Positions 18,807 through 26,827 of a stretch of DNA of 64,000 nucleotides are shown here, in pieces. Position 1 is the first letter of the stretch, and the number at the start of each line of letters is the position of its first letter. The stretch is from the NCBI RefSeq assembly GCF_001655615.1, contig NZ_CP011567.1, positions 868,001 to 932,000 on the forward strand, given 5' to 3'. Made by a program: the position numbers and the translations under genes. The notes under the pieces are model-generated. The model saw nothing but the letters and a program-made list of their open reading frames with translations. It was not told where the DNA came from and did not search any database. Source of the DNA: Pseudomonas sp. GR 6-02 (GTDB taxonomy: Bacteria > Pseudomonadota > Gammaproteobacteria > Pseudomonadales > Pseudomonadaceae).

Positions 18807-21014
18807 ATGCACAACGACGGGAATGTAGTGCCTTTGCACAAGGCGACTACCGATCAGGCGACTCATTCGCTGCTCGCCCGCCTGCCCGTGATTCTGCTTC
18901 AGGTTCGCGACAAAGCTGCCCAACAGCTCAAGCAGGGGTTGCAGGAGCTGTTCGATAACGCCGACGACACCTTGTTCGAAATGGCCGACCGGGCCCGAAA
19001 CGATGTCGAGCAAAACATTTTCTTCGAAGCCATGCGCGATTTGCGCCTCAAGCGCAAAAGTATCGAGCGCGGTTTTCTCGAGCAGTTCCTCGAGGCTTTC
19101 CTCAGACTCACGCAGTGCGACACCTCACAGGCTGCCTTGCCCCGGGCATTGGCTTTCGATACCTCGGCGTCGCTATCCCATGACGACATAGAGCGTAATG
19201 TGGCGGTGGAGATCATGGTCGGCAAAGTGCTGAACCGCGATGGCTTCGCCCTCGACCAACTCACCGCCCGACTGAGCACCCTGTTGGGCAAGAAACTGGT
19301 CGAACAGCACAACCCCCTGGGGCCGACGCTGCTCTGCGAGTATTTCCTGCAGGCGGGTCGCAACCTGGGGATGGAGATCAAGGTCAAGCTGATCATCCTC
19401 AAGCTGTTTGAGCGCTATGTGCTCAGCAACGCCGATCAGCTCTACGCCGAAGCCAATCAATTGCTGATCGCCACCGGTGTGCTGCCGGACCTCAAGCCTG
19501 CCCCGGCGCGGCGTGCCACTGATCGAGCGGCTGCCAGTGCTCACGCCGACCCTGTCGAGGCAGGGAGTCGCAGCAGCAATCCACAGATTGACGAGGGGGT
19601 GCAGGAAGTTTTCGCCGCCTTGCAGGAGTTGCTGCTCCATGTGCGCGGCAGCGTTGCGCCGACCCTGGAGGTCAGTGCCCAGACCCAGCCCATTTCCACC
19701 CGCGACCTGCTGCGACTGCTCTCGCACTTGCAGCAATATGTGCCGGCGCTGGCGGTTCAGGACGACTTCGACCTGCGTAACCAGCTCGAACTGCTGCTGA
19801 CCCGGGTCAGCGTCAAAAGTGGCAGGTCGCGGGTGGTCGGGGTGGCTGATGAAGACGTGATCAACCTGATCGCCATGCTCTTCGAATGCATTCTCGATGA
19901 CCGCAACCTGCCGGACTCCCTCAAGGCGCTGATTGGCCGCTTGCAGATTCCGATGCTGAAAGTCGCAGTGCTCGACAAGAGTTTTTTCAGCCGCAGCAGC
20001 CATCCCGCCCGGCGCTTGCTCAACGAAATCGCCGCGGCGGCCATGGGCTGGGGCGAGTGCGATGACCATCAGCGCGACAGTCTGTACCTGCGCATTGAGC
20101 AGGTTGTGCAGCGCTTGTTGAACGACTTTGTCGATGACCCGGCGATCTTTTCCGAACTGCTGGCGGATTTCCTCGCCTTCACCCATGACGAGCGTCGTCG
20201 CAGTGAATTGCTGGAGCAGCGCACCCGAGACGCCGAAGAAGGCCGCGCCAGGACCGAACTGGCCCGTCAGCGCGTCGAGCAGGCGTTGAATCAGGTGTTG
20301 GTGGGCAAGGTTTTGCCGCACAGCGTGGTGGTGTTTGTTCAGGAGGCCTGGAGCAAAGTGCTGTTGCTGACCGGCCTCAAGCACGGTGATCAGTCCGCCG
20401 AATGGCACGCCGATGTGCAGACCATGGAGCAGTTGATCTGGAGCGTGCAGCGCCATGACGAACCCGATGCGAGCCTGCGCTTGTTGGCGCTGGTGCCAGG
20501 GTTGCTCAAGTCATTGCGCGATGGGCTGAACAGCTCGGCATTCGACCCGTTCGCTACCAGCGAGTTTTTCAGCGAGCTGGAAGCCCTGCACGTTCAACTG
20601 TTTGAACGTCCGAGCCAGAACAGCACGCCCGTCGAGGGGCCGATAATGGTCGAAGTGCAGGAGGAAATCGTGCTTCGCACTGCTGACGAAGGCCCGGTCG
20701 AAATGGCCTCAATGCGTTTGCCGGAGGATGATGCCGCGCTACTGCAAGTCGATCAACTGCGCCCGGGGGGCTGGGTCGAGTTTCAGGAAGACGAGGAAAA
20801 CACCCTGCGTTGTAAATTGACGGCAATCATTGAATCCACCGGCAAGTACATCTTTGTCGACCGTACCGGAATGAAAGTGCTGGAGCGCAACCGTACCGGC
20901 CTGGCCCTGGAGTTTCGGCGTGGCGCGGTGCGCACGCTGGACGACACCTTGCTGTTCGATCGGGCGCTGGAATCGGTGCTGGGCAACCTACGGCGTCTCA
21001 ATCGCGGCAAGTGA
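18807..21014 (+). CDS. DUF1631 family protein with PilZ-like C-terminus
   Basis: The 735-residue protein matches the DUF1631 family, which is often mislabelled thymidine phosphorylase in Pseudomonas genomes; no such enzyme motif is visible. The body is helical and Leu/Asp-rich with no signal peptide. The last ~85 residues (GGWVEFQEDEENTLRCKLTA, then YIFVDRTGMKVLERNR) look like a PilZ-type beta barrel, although I cannot see the canonical RxxxR plus D/NxSxxG c-di-GMP residues. ATG 18807 is preceded by CAGGAG at 18795-18800. Position between nadC and ampD matches the PA4523 locus. Function is unknown; a link to cyclic-di-GMP or surface behaviour is only a guess from the fold. Confidence 0.85.
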   Translation: MHNDGNVVPLHKATTDQATHSLLARLPVILLQVRDKAAQQLKQGLQELFDNADDTLFEMADRARNDVEQNIFFEAMRDLRLKRKSIERGFLEQFLEAFLRLTQCDTSQAALPRALAFDTSASLSHDDIERNVAVEIMVGKVLNRDGFALDQLTARLSTLLGKKLVEQHNPLGPTLLCEYFLQAGRNLGMEIKVKLIILKLFERYVLSNADQLYAEANQLLIATGVLPDLKPAPARRATDRAAASAHADPVEAGSRSSNPQIDEGVQEVFAALQELLLHVRGSVAPTLEVSAQTQPISTRDLLRLLSHLQQYVPALAVQDDFDLRNQLELLLTRVSVKSGRSRVVGVADEDVINLIAMLFECILDDRNLPDSLKALIGRLQIPMLKVAVLDKSFFSRSSHPARRLLNEIAAAAMGWGECDDHQRDSLYLRIEQVVQRLLNDFVDDPAIFSELLADFLAFTHDERRRSELLEQRTRDAEEGRARTELARQRVEQALNQVLVGKVLPHSVVVFVQEAWSKVLLLTGLKHGDQSAEWHADVQTMEQLIWSVQRHDEPDASLRLLALVPGLLKSLRDGLNSSAFDPFATSEFFSELEALHVQLFERPSQNSTPVEGPIMVEVQEEIVLRTADEGPVEMASMRLPEDDAALLQVDQLRPGGWVEFQEDEENTLRCKLTAIIESTGKYIFVDRTGMKVLERNRTGLALEFRRGAVRTLDDTLLFDRALESVLGNLRRLNRGK

Positions 21015-21078
21015 TCGCGCGCCGAGGGTCTATCGCGGCATACTGGGCGCCAACACAGTCGTCGTTGAAGGAGCCTGT

Positions 21079-21654
21079 ATGCAGTTGGACCCCGCGAGTG
21101 GTTGGTGTCAGGGTGTGCGTTTATGCCCTTCGCCCAACTTCAATGCGCGCCCCGAGGGCGAGATTTCCCTGCTGGTGATCCACAACATCAGTCTGCCGCC
21201 CGCGCAGTTTCTGACCGGCAAGGTGCAGGAATTTTTCCAGAATCGTCTGGATGTCACGGAACATCCCTACTTTGCAGGGATCGCCGACCTGCGGGTGTCT
21301 GCGCACTTTCTGATTGAACGTGACGGCACCGTCACTCAGTTTGTCTCTTGTCTTGAGCGCGCCTGGCACGCCGGCGTTTCGTGTTTTGAGGGACGGGAAA
21401 CCTGTAATGATTTTTCCGTGGGCATCGAGCTTGAAGGCACGGATGATCTACCGTTTACCGATGCGCAGTATCAGGCGTTGACGACTCTGACCCGACAGCT
21501 GCAAAGCGCCTTCACGGGCATCACCGCGCAACGTATCTGTGGGCATAGCGACATTGCACCCGGGCGCAAGACTGATCCGGGACCGGCGTTTGACTGGGCG
21601 CGCTATCGTGCGGCCCTGGCAAAAGCCGCTCAGGAAGAAGAGGAGCAACAATGA
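21079..21654 (+). CDS. ampD: 1,6-anhydro-N-acetylmuramyl-L-alanine amidase AmpD
   Basis: AmpD is the cytoplasmic zinc amidase that cleaves anhydro-muropeptides in peptidoglycan recycling; its loss derepresses AmpC beta-lactamase through AmpR. The 191-residue protein carries zinc ligands H35 (VIHNISL), H156 and D166 (CGHSDIAPGRKTDPGP), with catalytic E117 (GIELEG) and K164. ATG at 21079 follows a GAAGGAG ribosome site. The longer open frame from 20920 overlaps the DUF1631 gene and is not used. The stop overlaps ampE by 4 nt (ATGA). Confidence 0.96.
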   Translation: MQLDPASGWCQGVRLCPSPNFNARPEGEISLLVIHNISLPPAQFLTGKVQEFFQNRLDVTEHPYFAGIADLRVSAHFLIERDGTVTQFVSCLERAWHAGVSCFEGRETCNDFSVGIELEGTDDLPFTDAQYQALTTLTRQLQSAFTGITAQRICGHSDIAPGRKTDPGPAFDWARYRAALAKAAQEEEEQQ

Positions 21655-22487
21655 GTTTTCTGGTGCTGCTGTTAGCGGTCTGGATCGAGAAATTCTCGGC
21701 CCTGCGCCATCGGGTTCAACGTGATGCGGGTTGGGTGCGCGAGCTGAACAAGCTTGAAGTGAGCCCACGCATGAGCAACCGTCCGTGGCTGATACTTGTG
21801 GTGCTGGTGTTGTTGCCGGTGGCGCTGCTGGGATTGCTGTTGGTGGTGCTGGACCCGGTGGCCTATGGCTTGCTGGCGTTGCCCGTGCACCTGTTGGTGG
21901 TGATTTACAGTCTGGGGCGTGGCGATCTGCTGGCCGGCCTGGGGCCGTTTCGCGATGCCTGGCGCCGGGAAGACCTGCAGGCTGCCGCCCATGTGGCCAA
22001 ACGCGACCTGGATATCTGCGCCGACAGTGGCGAGCAACTGCTGGAACGGGTGCAGGGGCATCTGTTGTGGGAGGCCTATCAGAGCTTTTTCGCGGTGATC
22101 TTCTGGTACTTCCTGCTGGGCCCGGTTGCGGCCCTGAGCTATCGGCTGCTGGCGCTGGCCGAAGAGCATGGGCAGAACCCGGCCGTGGTCGAGCGCGCGA
22201 CACAACTGCGCCACGCGTTCGATTGGGTGCCGGTGCGGTTGCTGGCGGCGAGCTTCGCGCTGGTCGGCAACTTTGTCGCGGTCAGCCGGGTGATGCTGCA
22301 TGAGCTGCTGAACTGGAACATCAGCGCCGCTCAACTGATCGAGAAAGTCGGGCTGGTGGCCGGTGAAATTCCGGCGCCGGTGGTCGGCCCGGACGGCATC
22401 AACAGCCTGGACCGGATCTGGGAACTGCTGCTGCGCGCGGCAGTGCTTTGGTATGCCGGTTTTGCGTTGTGGACTGTTTTGTCCTGA
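21651..22487 (+). CDS. ampE: Regulatory signalling modulator protein AmpE
   Basis: AmpE is an inner-membrane protein co-transcribed with ampD; its biochemical role is not well defined. The 278 residues start MSFLVLLLAVWIEKFSALRH, the family hallmark, and contain about four membrane segments (1-17, ~45-90, ~145-170 and the C-terminal AAVLWYAGFALWTVLS). ATG 21651 overlaps the ampD stop, so translation is coupled. This ampDE pair is a standard beta-lactamase regulatory locus in Pseudomonas. Confidence 0.94.
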   Translation: MSFLVLLLAVWIEKFSALRHRVQRDAGWVRELNKLEVSPRMSNRPWLILVVLVLLPVALLGLLLVVLDPVAYGLLALPVHLLVVIYSLGRGDLLAGLGPFRDAWRREDLQAAAHVAKRDLDICADSGEQLLERVQGHLLWEAYQSFFAVIFWYFLLGPVAALSYRLLALAEEHGQNPAVVERATQLRHAFDWVPVRLLAASFALVGNFVAVSRVMLHELLNWNISAAQLIEKVGLVAGEIPAPVVGPDGINSLDRIWELLLRAAVLWYAGFALWTVLS

Positions 22488-22505
22488 CTCCAATCTACGG
22501 ACGCT

Positions 22506-22545
22506 TTTGTGGCGAGGGGGCTCGCCACAGGGGCTCATCCGCTCC
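22506..22545. repeat. Single, degenerate REP-like palindrome
   Basis: TGTGGCGAGGGGGCTCGCCACAGG is a lone inverted repeat with the same GTGGCGAG/CTCGCCAC ends as the REP pairs elsewhere in the window. It lies right after ampE and could act as a 3' stabiliser. Confidence 0.6.
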
Positions 22546-22569
22546 AACAACGGCGACCTGTCGTTAACC

Positions 22570-22596
22570 TTAAGTTACAAAACCTCCCTCCGATTT
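22570..22596 (+). promoter_or_regulatory. Candidate FliA (sigma28) promoter of the chemoreceptor gene
   Basis: TTAAGTTA, an 11-bp spacer and TCCGATTT resemble the sigma28 consensus TAAAGTTT-N11-GCCGATAA with the exact spacing. It lies 88 bp upstream of the GTG start. Chemoreceptors are commonly FliA-dependent. Confidence 0.45.
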
Positions 22597-22684
22597 AGGC
22601 TATACAGAGGCAGCGCCAATAGTGGCTATCTGCTGTCTCTGCGCGCCTGCCAATAAAAATAAGAAATCAAAGGGAGACTTCACA

Positions 22685-24715
22685 GTGAAGAGCTTGCTCT
22701 ATCCCGCTGTCGCGCTGATGAACCGCCTGAGCTTCGGCATGAAGTTCAGCCTGATCAGCGTGCTGTTCCTCGTACCGATGCTGGTGACCAACTTCTATCT
22801 GGTGCGCGACTCCTATCGCGAATTCCAGGGCACCCGGATCGAGTTGCAGAGCCTCGACCTGTTGGGCAGCGGCCTGAGCCTGCGTCGGGACCTGGAGACC
22901 CTGAACAACCTGGTACAGATCAACGTCACCCTGGGCCAGTCCGGCAAGGCCAATCATGTCGAATCGACGATCAGTGCCCTGGAGCAAAGCGTCCTGAGCC
23001 GTTTGCAGGGGCTGGCGGCGATGACCACTGACCCGGAGCAAATCACGTTTTTCGATAGTAAACGCGATGAAATGATCGCCGCGTTCAAGGTCCAGCAAGC
23101 GGAAAACTCCCTGCAAAGCAAAAGTGCGCTGATCGGCAAGTTGCTCGGCAGCGCGCAGATTTTCAGCCAGATTATCGCCAGTCAGGCCGGCCTGAGCCGC
23201 GACAGCCAGAGCGACATGCGTCAGCTGAGTGAACTCATTACCAACGTCACGCCGGCCGTCACCCAGACACTCGGCGAGGGCCGAGCGATGGGGTCCTACT
23301 CGCTGGGGCAGGGTTTTCTCAATTCGGCCTCGAGTACCCGATTTGATGAGTTGCTGGCGCAGATCGAGAAACTTCAGGCCGAATACGGCCTGAAGTTGAA
23401 GGACGCTCTGGGCTCCAGTAAAGCCGCGCACGAAACCCTGGCGGCTCAGGCAGAAAGCAGCAAGGCCTCCCTGAAAAAGGCCAGTGAACTGTTCGAAGAA
23501 CAGGTGGTGATGGCCGACACCCTCGATGCGCCGTGGCAGGCCTTTTTCGATCAGGTCACGGGCCTGATGGACCAGACCTATCAACTCAACGAAGCCACCC
23601 TGAAGTTTCTCGGCACCCAGTTGCAGCAGCGGCTGGAGCAGCACCGTACCCACATGGTGTTGCAGGCGGTGGCGCTGGCGCTGGTGTTTGTGTTGATTTT
23701 TTACCTCTATGGCGGGTTCTACGCTTCGACTCGCACCACCCTCAAGCGTCTGGGCGCGGTGATGGACAAGGTGGCGGCCGGTGACATGACCGTGACCTTC
23801 AGCGCCAACAGCCGCGACGAGCTGGGCGAGTTGGGTGAGGTGTTCACCGGTACCGTGAAGAAAATCCATGACCTGATCGAGCGAGTGGGGCAGACCGTCA
23901 GCGAGGTCGAGCGCCAGGCCGGGCAGGTCGAAAGCGTGTCCGCCCAGAGCAACCAGGCGGTAGCGGGGCAGCGTACGCAGATCGAACAGGTCGCCACCGC
24001 GATGAACCAGATGTCGGCCACTTCCCAGGAGGTGGCGCGCAGTGCCTCTGCGGCCGTCAGCAGTGCCCACAGCGTCAATGACGAGACCATCAGCGGTCGC
24101 GGATTGGTGGAGTCCCAGCAGGGCAGCATCGCTGCACTGGCCAGCGAAATCGATCAGTCGGTGCGGGTGATCAATCAACTGGCCAGCGACAGTCAGTCCA
24201 TCAGTCGTGTGCTGGAGGTGATCAAAAGCATTGCCGAACAGACCAACCTGCTGGCCCTCAACGCCGCCATCGAAGCCGCCCGCGCGGGCGAGCAGGGCCG
24301 GGGTTTTGCGGTGGTGGCGGATGAGGTGCGGACCCTGGCCAAGCGCACCCAGCAATCGACCGAAGAAATCGAGCAGATGATCGCCAAGTTGCACAGCGGT
24401 GTCGGTGCGGCGGTCAAGGCAATGGGCACCAGCCATCAGATGGCTAGCGGCACGGTCGGGCAGTCGGAAAAGGTCCAGCAGGCGCTGGAAAACATCCTCG
24501 GCGCCGTCGGCATGATCGTCGACCAGAACCAGCAGATTGCCGCTGCGGTAGAGCAGCAGACCGCTGTGGCTCACGACATCGACCAGAACATCGTCGAGAT
24601 CAACCGCGCCGGCGAGCGCACCGCCGAAGGCGCGCACCAGACCGAGAATGCGAGCCGAGCACTGTCGGCGCAGGTGGTGGAGCTCAAGCAGTTGATCAGT
24701 GCGTTCCGGGTTTGA
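22685..24715 (+). CDS. Methyl-accepting chemotaxis protein
   Basis: The 676-residue chemoreceptor begins at GTG 22685 after an AGGGAG ribosome site. It has an N-terminal TM (~19-40), a long helical periplasmic sensor (~40-320), a second TM (~330-352, [20 protein letters not shown]), a HAMP region and a cytoplasmic signalling domain. The highly conserved hairpin tip [20 protein letters not shown] is followed by [19 protein letters not shown]. The helical, Gln/Ser-rich sensor gives no ligand clue. It corresponds in position to PA4520. It would signal through CheA/CheW at the poles. Genes for the Che proteins are not in the window. Confidence 0.93.
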   Translation: MKSLLYPAVALMNRLSFGMKFSLISVLFLVPMLVTNFYLVRDSYREFQGTRIELQSLDLLGSGLSLRRDLETLNNLVQINVTLGQSGKANHVESTISALEQSVLSRLQGLAAMTTDPEQITFFDSKRDEMIAAFKVQQAENSLQSKSALIGKLLGSAQIFSQIIASQAGLSRDSQSDMRQLSELITNVTPAVTQTLGEGRAMGSYSLGQGFLNSASSTRFDELLAQIEKLQAEYGLKLKDALGSSKAAHETLAAQAESSKASLKKASELFEEQVVMADTLDAPWQAFFDQVTGLMDQTYQLNEATLKFLGTQLQQRLEQHRTHMVLQAVALALVFVLIFYLYGGFYASTRTTLKRLGAVMDKVAAGDMTVTFSANSRDELGELGEVFTGTVKKIHDLIERVGQTVSEVERQAGQVESVSAQSNQAVAGQRTQIEQVATAMNQMSATSQEVARSASAAVSSAHSVNDETISGRGLVESQQGSIAALASEIDQSVRVINQLASDSQSISRVLEVIKSIAEQTNLLALNAAIEAARAGEQGRGFAVVADEVRTLAKRTQQSTEEIEQMIAKLHSGVGAAVKAMGTSHQMASGTVGQSEKVQQALENILGAVGMIVDQNQQIAAAVEQQTAVAHDIDQNIVEINRAGERTAEGAHQTENASRALSAQVVELKQLISAFRV

Positions 24716-24750
24716 TGCCACGAAGCAGATCAAATGTGGGAATCAACGGA

Positions 24751-25527
24751 TTACCAGTTGAACAGCTCACACGCATTGGCCGTACTGGCAGCGGCCAGAC
24801 GTTCTGGGCTGATCGCCATCATGGCGGCCAGTGCCTCGCAGATCGCTGGCAAATGGGCCGGGCTGTTGCGTTGGCCGGGGAACATGGCGGGAGCCATGTC
24901 CGGTGAGTCGGTTTCCAGTACCACCGACTCAAGGGGCAAACCGGCGATCACCCGGTGCATGCGCAAGGCCTGCGGCCAGGTCGCGGCGCCGCCGAGGCCG
25001 AGTTTGAAACCGAGCTTGATGTATTCGCGAGCCTCTTCCTGGCTGCCGGCGAAGGCATGAATGATCCCCGCCCGTTTCAAGCGAAACCGTTTGAGTGTGG
25101 CGATCACCGCTGCGTGGCTGCGTCGCACATGAATCAATGCTGGAAGATTGAAGTCCGCCGCCAGTTGCAGTTGGGCGTCGAACAGCGTTTGCTGACGTTC
25201 ACGATCCAGAGTTTCGATGAAGTAATCCAGACCGATCTCGCCCACCGCGCATAGCTGGCGATGGCCCGCTAACCGCGTCAGCCAGTCACCGAGCTCGGTC
25301 AAATCTTCAGGGCGATGCTCATCCAGATACACCGGGTGCAAACCAAACGCCGCGTGCAGATCGGGATCGCTTTGCACCAGCTCCCAGACCCGCTGCCAAT
25401 TGGCCTGATACACCCCCAGCACCACCATCCGCCGCACGCCGAGCGCGCGGCTCTCGACCAGCAACGCCTGACGATCCGGGTCGAAATCCGGAAAGTCCAG
25501 GTGAGTGTGGGTGTCGATCAGTTCCAC
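24751..25527 (-). CDS. TatD-family metal-dependent hydrolase (YjjV-like)
   Basis: The 258-residue TIM-barrel protein starts MELIDTHTHLDFPDFD, giving the HxH metal pair H8/H10. It also has the family segments GLHPVY, AVGEIGLDYF (glutamate ligand), LPALIHVRRSH (histidine ligand), IIHAFAGS and VVLETDSPDM (aspartate ligand). TatD proteins are Mg-dependent 3'-5' nucleases or related hydrolases; this member's substrate is unknown. It starts 3 bp after the stop of cra on the same strand, so the two are probably one operon. Confidence 0.9.
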   Translation of the reverse strand: MELIDTHTHLDFPDFDPDRQALLVESRALGVRRMVVLGVYQANWQRVWELVQSDPDLHAAFGLHPVYLDEHRPEDLTELGDWLTRLAGHRQLCAVGEIGLDYFIETLDRERQQTLFDAQLQLAADFNLPALIHVRRSHAAVIATLKRFRLKRAGIIHAFAGSQEEAREYIKLGFKLGLGGAATWPQALRMHRVIAGLPLESVVLETDSPDMAPAMFPGQRNSPAHLPAICEALAAMMAISPERLAAASTANACELFNW

Positions 25528-25530
25528 GGT

Positions 25531-26526
25531 TCAGTCCTGAAGAATACGCTGCTTGAACGTCCGCGCGATGGCCTGCACGCCGGGCTGATAATCGGCCTGT
25601 TCGATGGCGGCCACTGCCAGTTCCAGGGCTTTGTCGGCGATCAGTTGATGCTGCTGGGCCATGGCGTTGACCGGCAGCGGCAGGAAGTCCAGCAACTGCG
25701 TATCACCAAAGGTGCCCAGGCGCAGCGGGCGGCTTTTCAGCGGGAAATCGTGCAAGGCATCGAACACGCCCTGAAGCAGCACGTAGGAGGTGGTCACCAG
25801 CGCATCCGGCAAATGGCCCAGGCGTTGGATCAATTCTTCCATCAGTTGTTTGCCGCACTCACGGCTGAACGACTCGCCGTGCTCGATCAGCGCCTCGCCT
25901 TTGAAACCGTTCAGCGCTTCCTTGAAGCCCGCTGCCCGCTCCTGGCTGATACTCAATTCGGGGCGTGCACCGAGCAGCGCGATCTGTTTTGGCAGCGGGG
26001 TCAGCAGGCTGCGGGTCAGGTGCAGGCTGGCTTCGCGATCATCGCTGATCACCGAGCAGAAATGCTCGGGCTCCATCACCCGGTCGATGGCGATGATCGG
26101 AATGCCTTTGGCCTGCAACTGGCGATAACTGTCGTCACCGGCCGGCAGGCAACTGGCGACGATCAGCGCATCGCAGCGGCGGGCGCGGAACAGTTGCAGC
26201 AATTGCCGTTCGCTGTCCGGCGCATCGTCGGAGCTGGCGATCAGCAGCTGATAGCCGCGCGCCCGGGCGCCTTGTTCCAGCAGTTTGGCGATTCGCGCGT
26301 AACTGGGGTTTTCCAGGTCCGGCAGAATGAAGCCCAGGGTGCGGGTGTGCCGACTGCGCAGCCCGGCGGCCTGCGGGTTGGGCGTGAAGCCATGTTGTTC
26401 GACCACTGCCCGCACGCGCTCGACAGTGGCGCTGCTGATGCGTTGCTGTTCGGCCTTGCCATTGATGACGTAACTGGCGGTGGTCACGGAGACACCGGCC
26501 AATTGTGCAATATCACTGAGTTTCAA
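25531..26526 (-). CDS. cra: LacI-type catabolite repressor/activator Cra (FruR), TTG start
   Basis: Cra represses the fruBKA operon and is released by fructose-1-phosphate in P. putida. The N-terminal helix-turn-helix MKLSDIAQLAGVSVTTASYVINGKAEQQRIS is the LacI type specific to Cra, followed by a periplasmic-binding-protein-like effector domain to residue 331. I choose TTG at 26526: it gives the standard MKLSDIAQ start and 331 residues, with AAGGAA about 8 nt upstream. The open frame to 26598 adds 24 unconserved residues. It is divergent from fruB, with the operator between. Confidence 0.92.
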   Translation of the reverse strand: MKLSDIAQLAGVSVTTASYVINGKAEQQRISSATVERVRAVVEQHGFTPNPQAAGLRSRHTRTLGFILPDLENPSYARIAKLLEQGARARGYQLLIASSDDAPDSERQLLQLFRARRCDALIVASCLPAGDDSYRQLQAKGIPIIAIDRVMEPEHFCSVISDDREASLHLTRSLLTPLPKQIALLGARPELSISQERAAGFKEALNGFKGEALIEHGESFSRECGKQLMEELIQRLGHLPDALVTTSYVLLQGVFDALHDFPLKSRPLRLGTFGDTQLLDFLPLPVNAMAQQHQLIADKALELAVAAIEQADYQPGVQAIARTFKQRILQD

Positions 26527-26668
26527 CCCGGTATTCCTTGTTTTTAGAGCGTGCCCCGACATTTTCGCCAATCCTACCCGATTGAGGCAGGCGACCATTG
26601 TCGCAGCACATCCGATAATTGGACTTCAAGGATGAGACATTATCGAGTAACGTGCCTAAGATTCTAGA

Positions 26669-26680
26669 TTAAACGTTTCA
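26669..26680. promoter_or_regulatory. Cra (FruR) operator
   Basis: TTAAACGTTTCA is the operator sequence I remember for P. putida Cra at PfruB. On the other strand it reads GCTGAAACGTTTAA, fitting the E. coli Cra consensus. It sits in the 301-bp divergent region, 148 bp upstream of fruB and 143 bp upstream of cra, and can serve both. Confidence 0.88.
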
Positions 26681-26827
26681 GCAGGCGTATTTTCTACGTT
26701 ATAGGTCGCTTTGGCCGGTTCTGCCGCGAAACCGCCAAAACTGCGTCTGAAAAGGTGTTCTCAAAACGCCTAAGCTGAATCAATCAAAACAATACCTGGC
26801 GTCACACGGCGCCAAAAAGGAGAAAGC

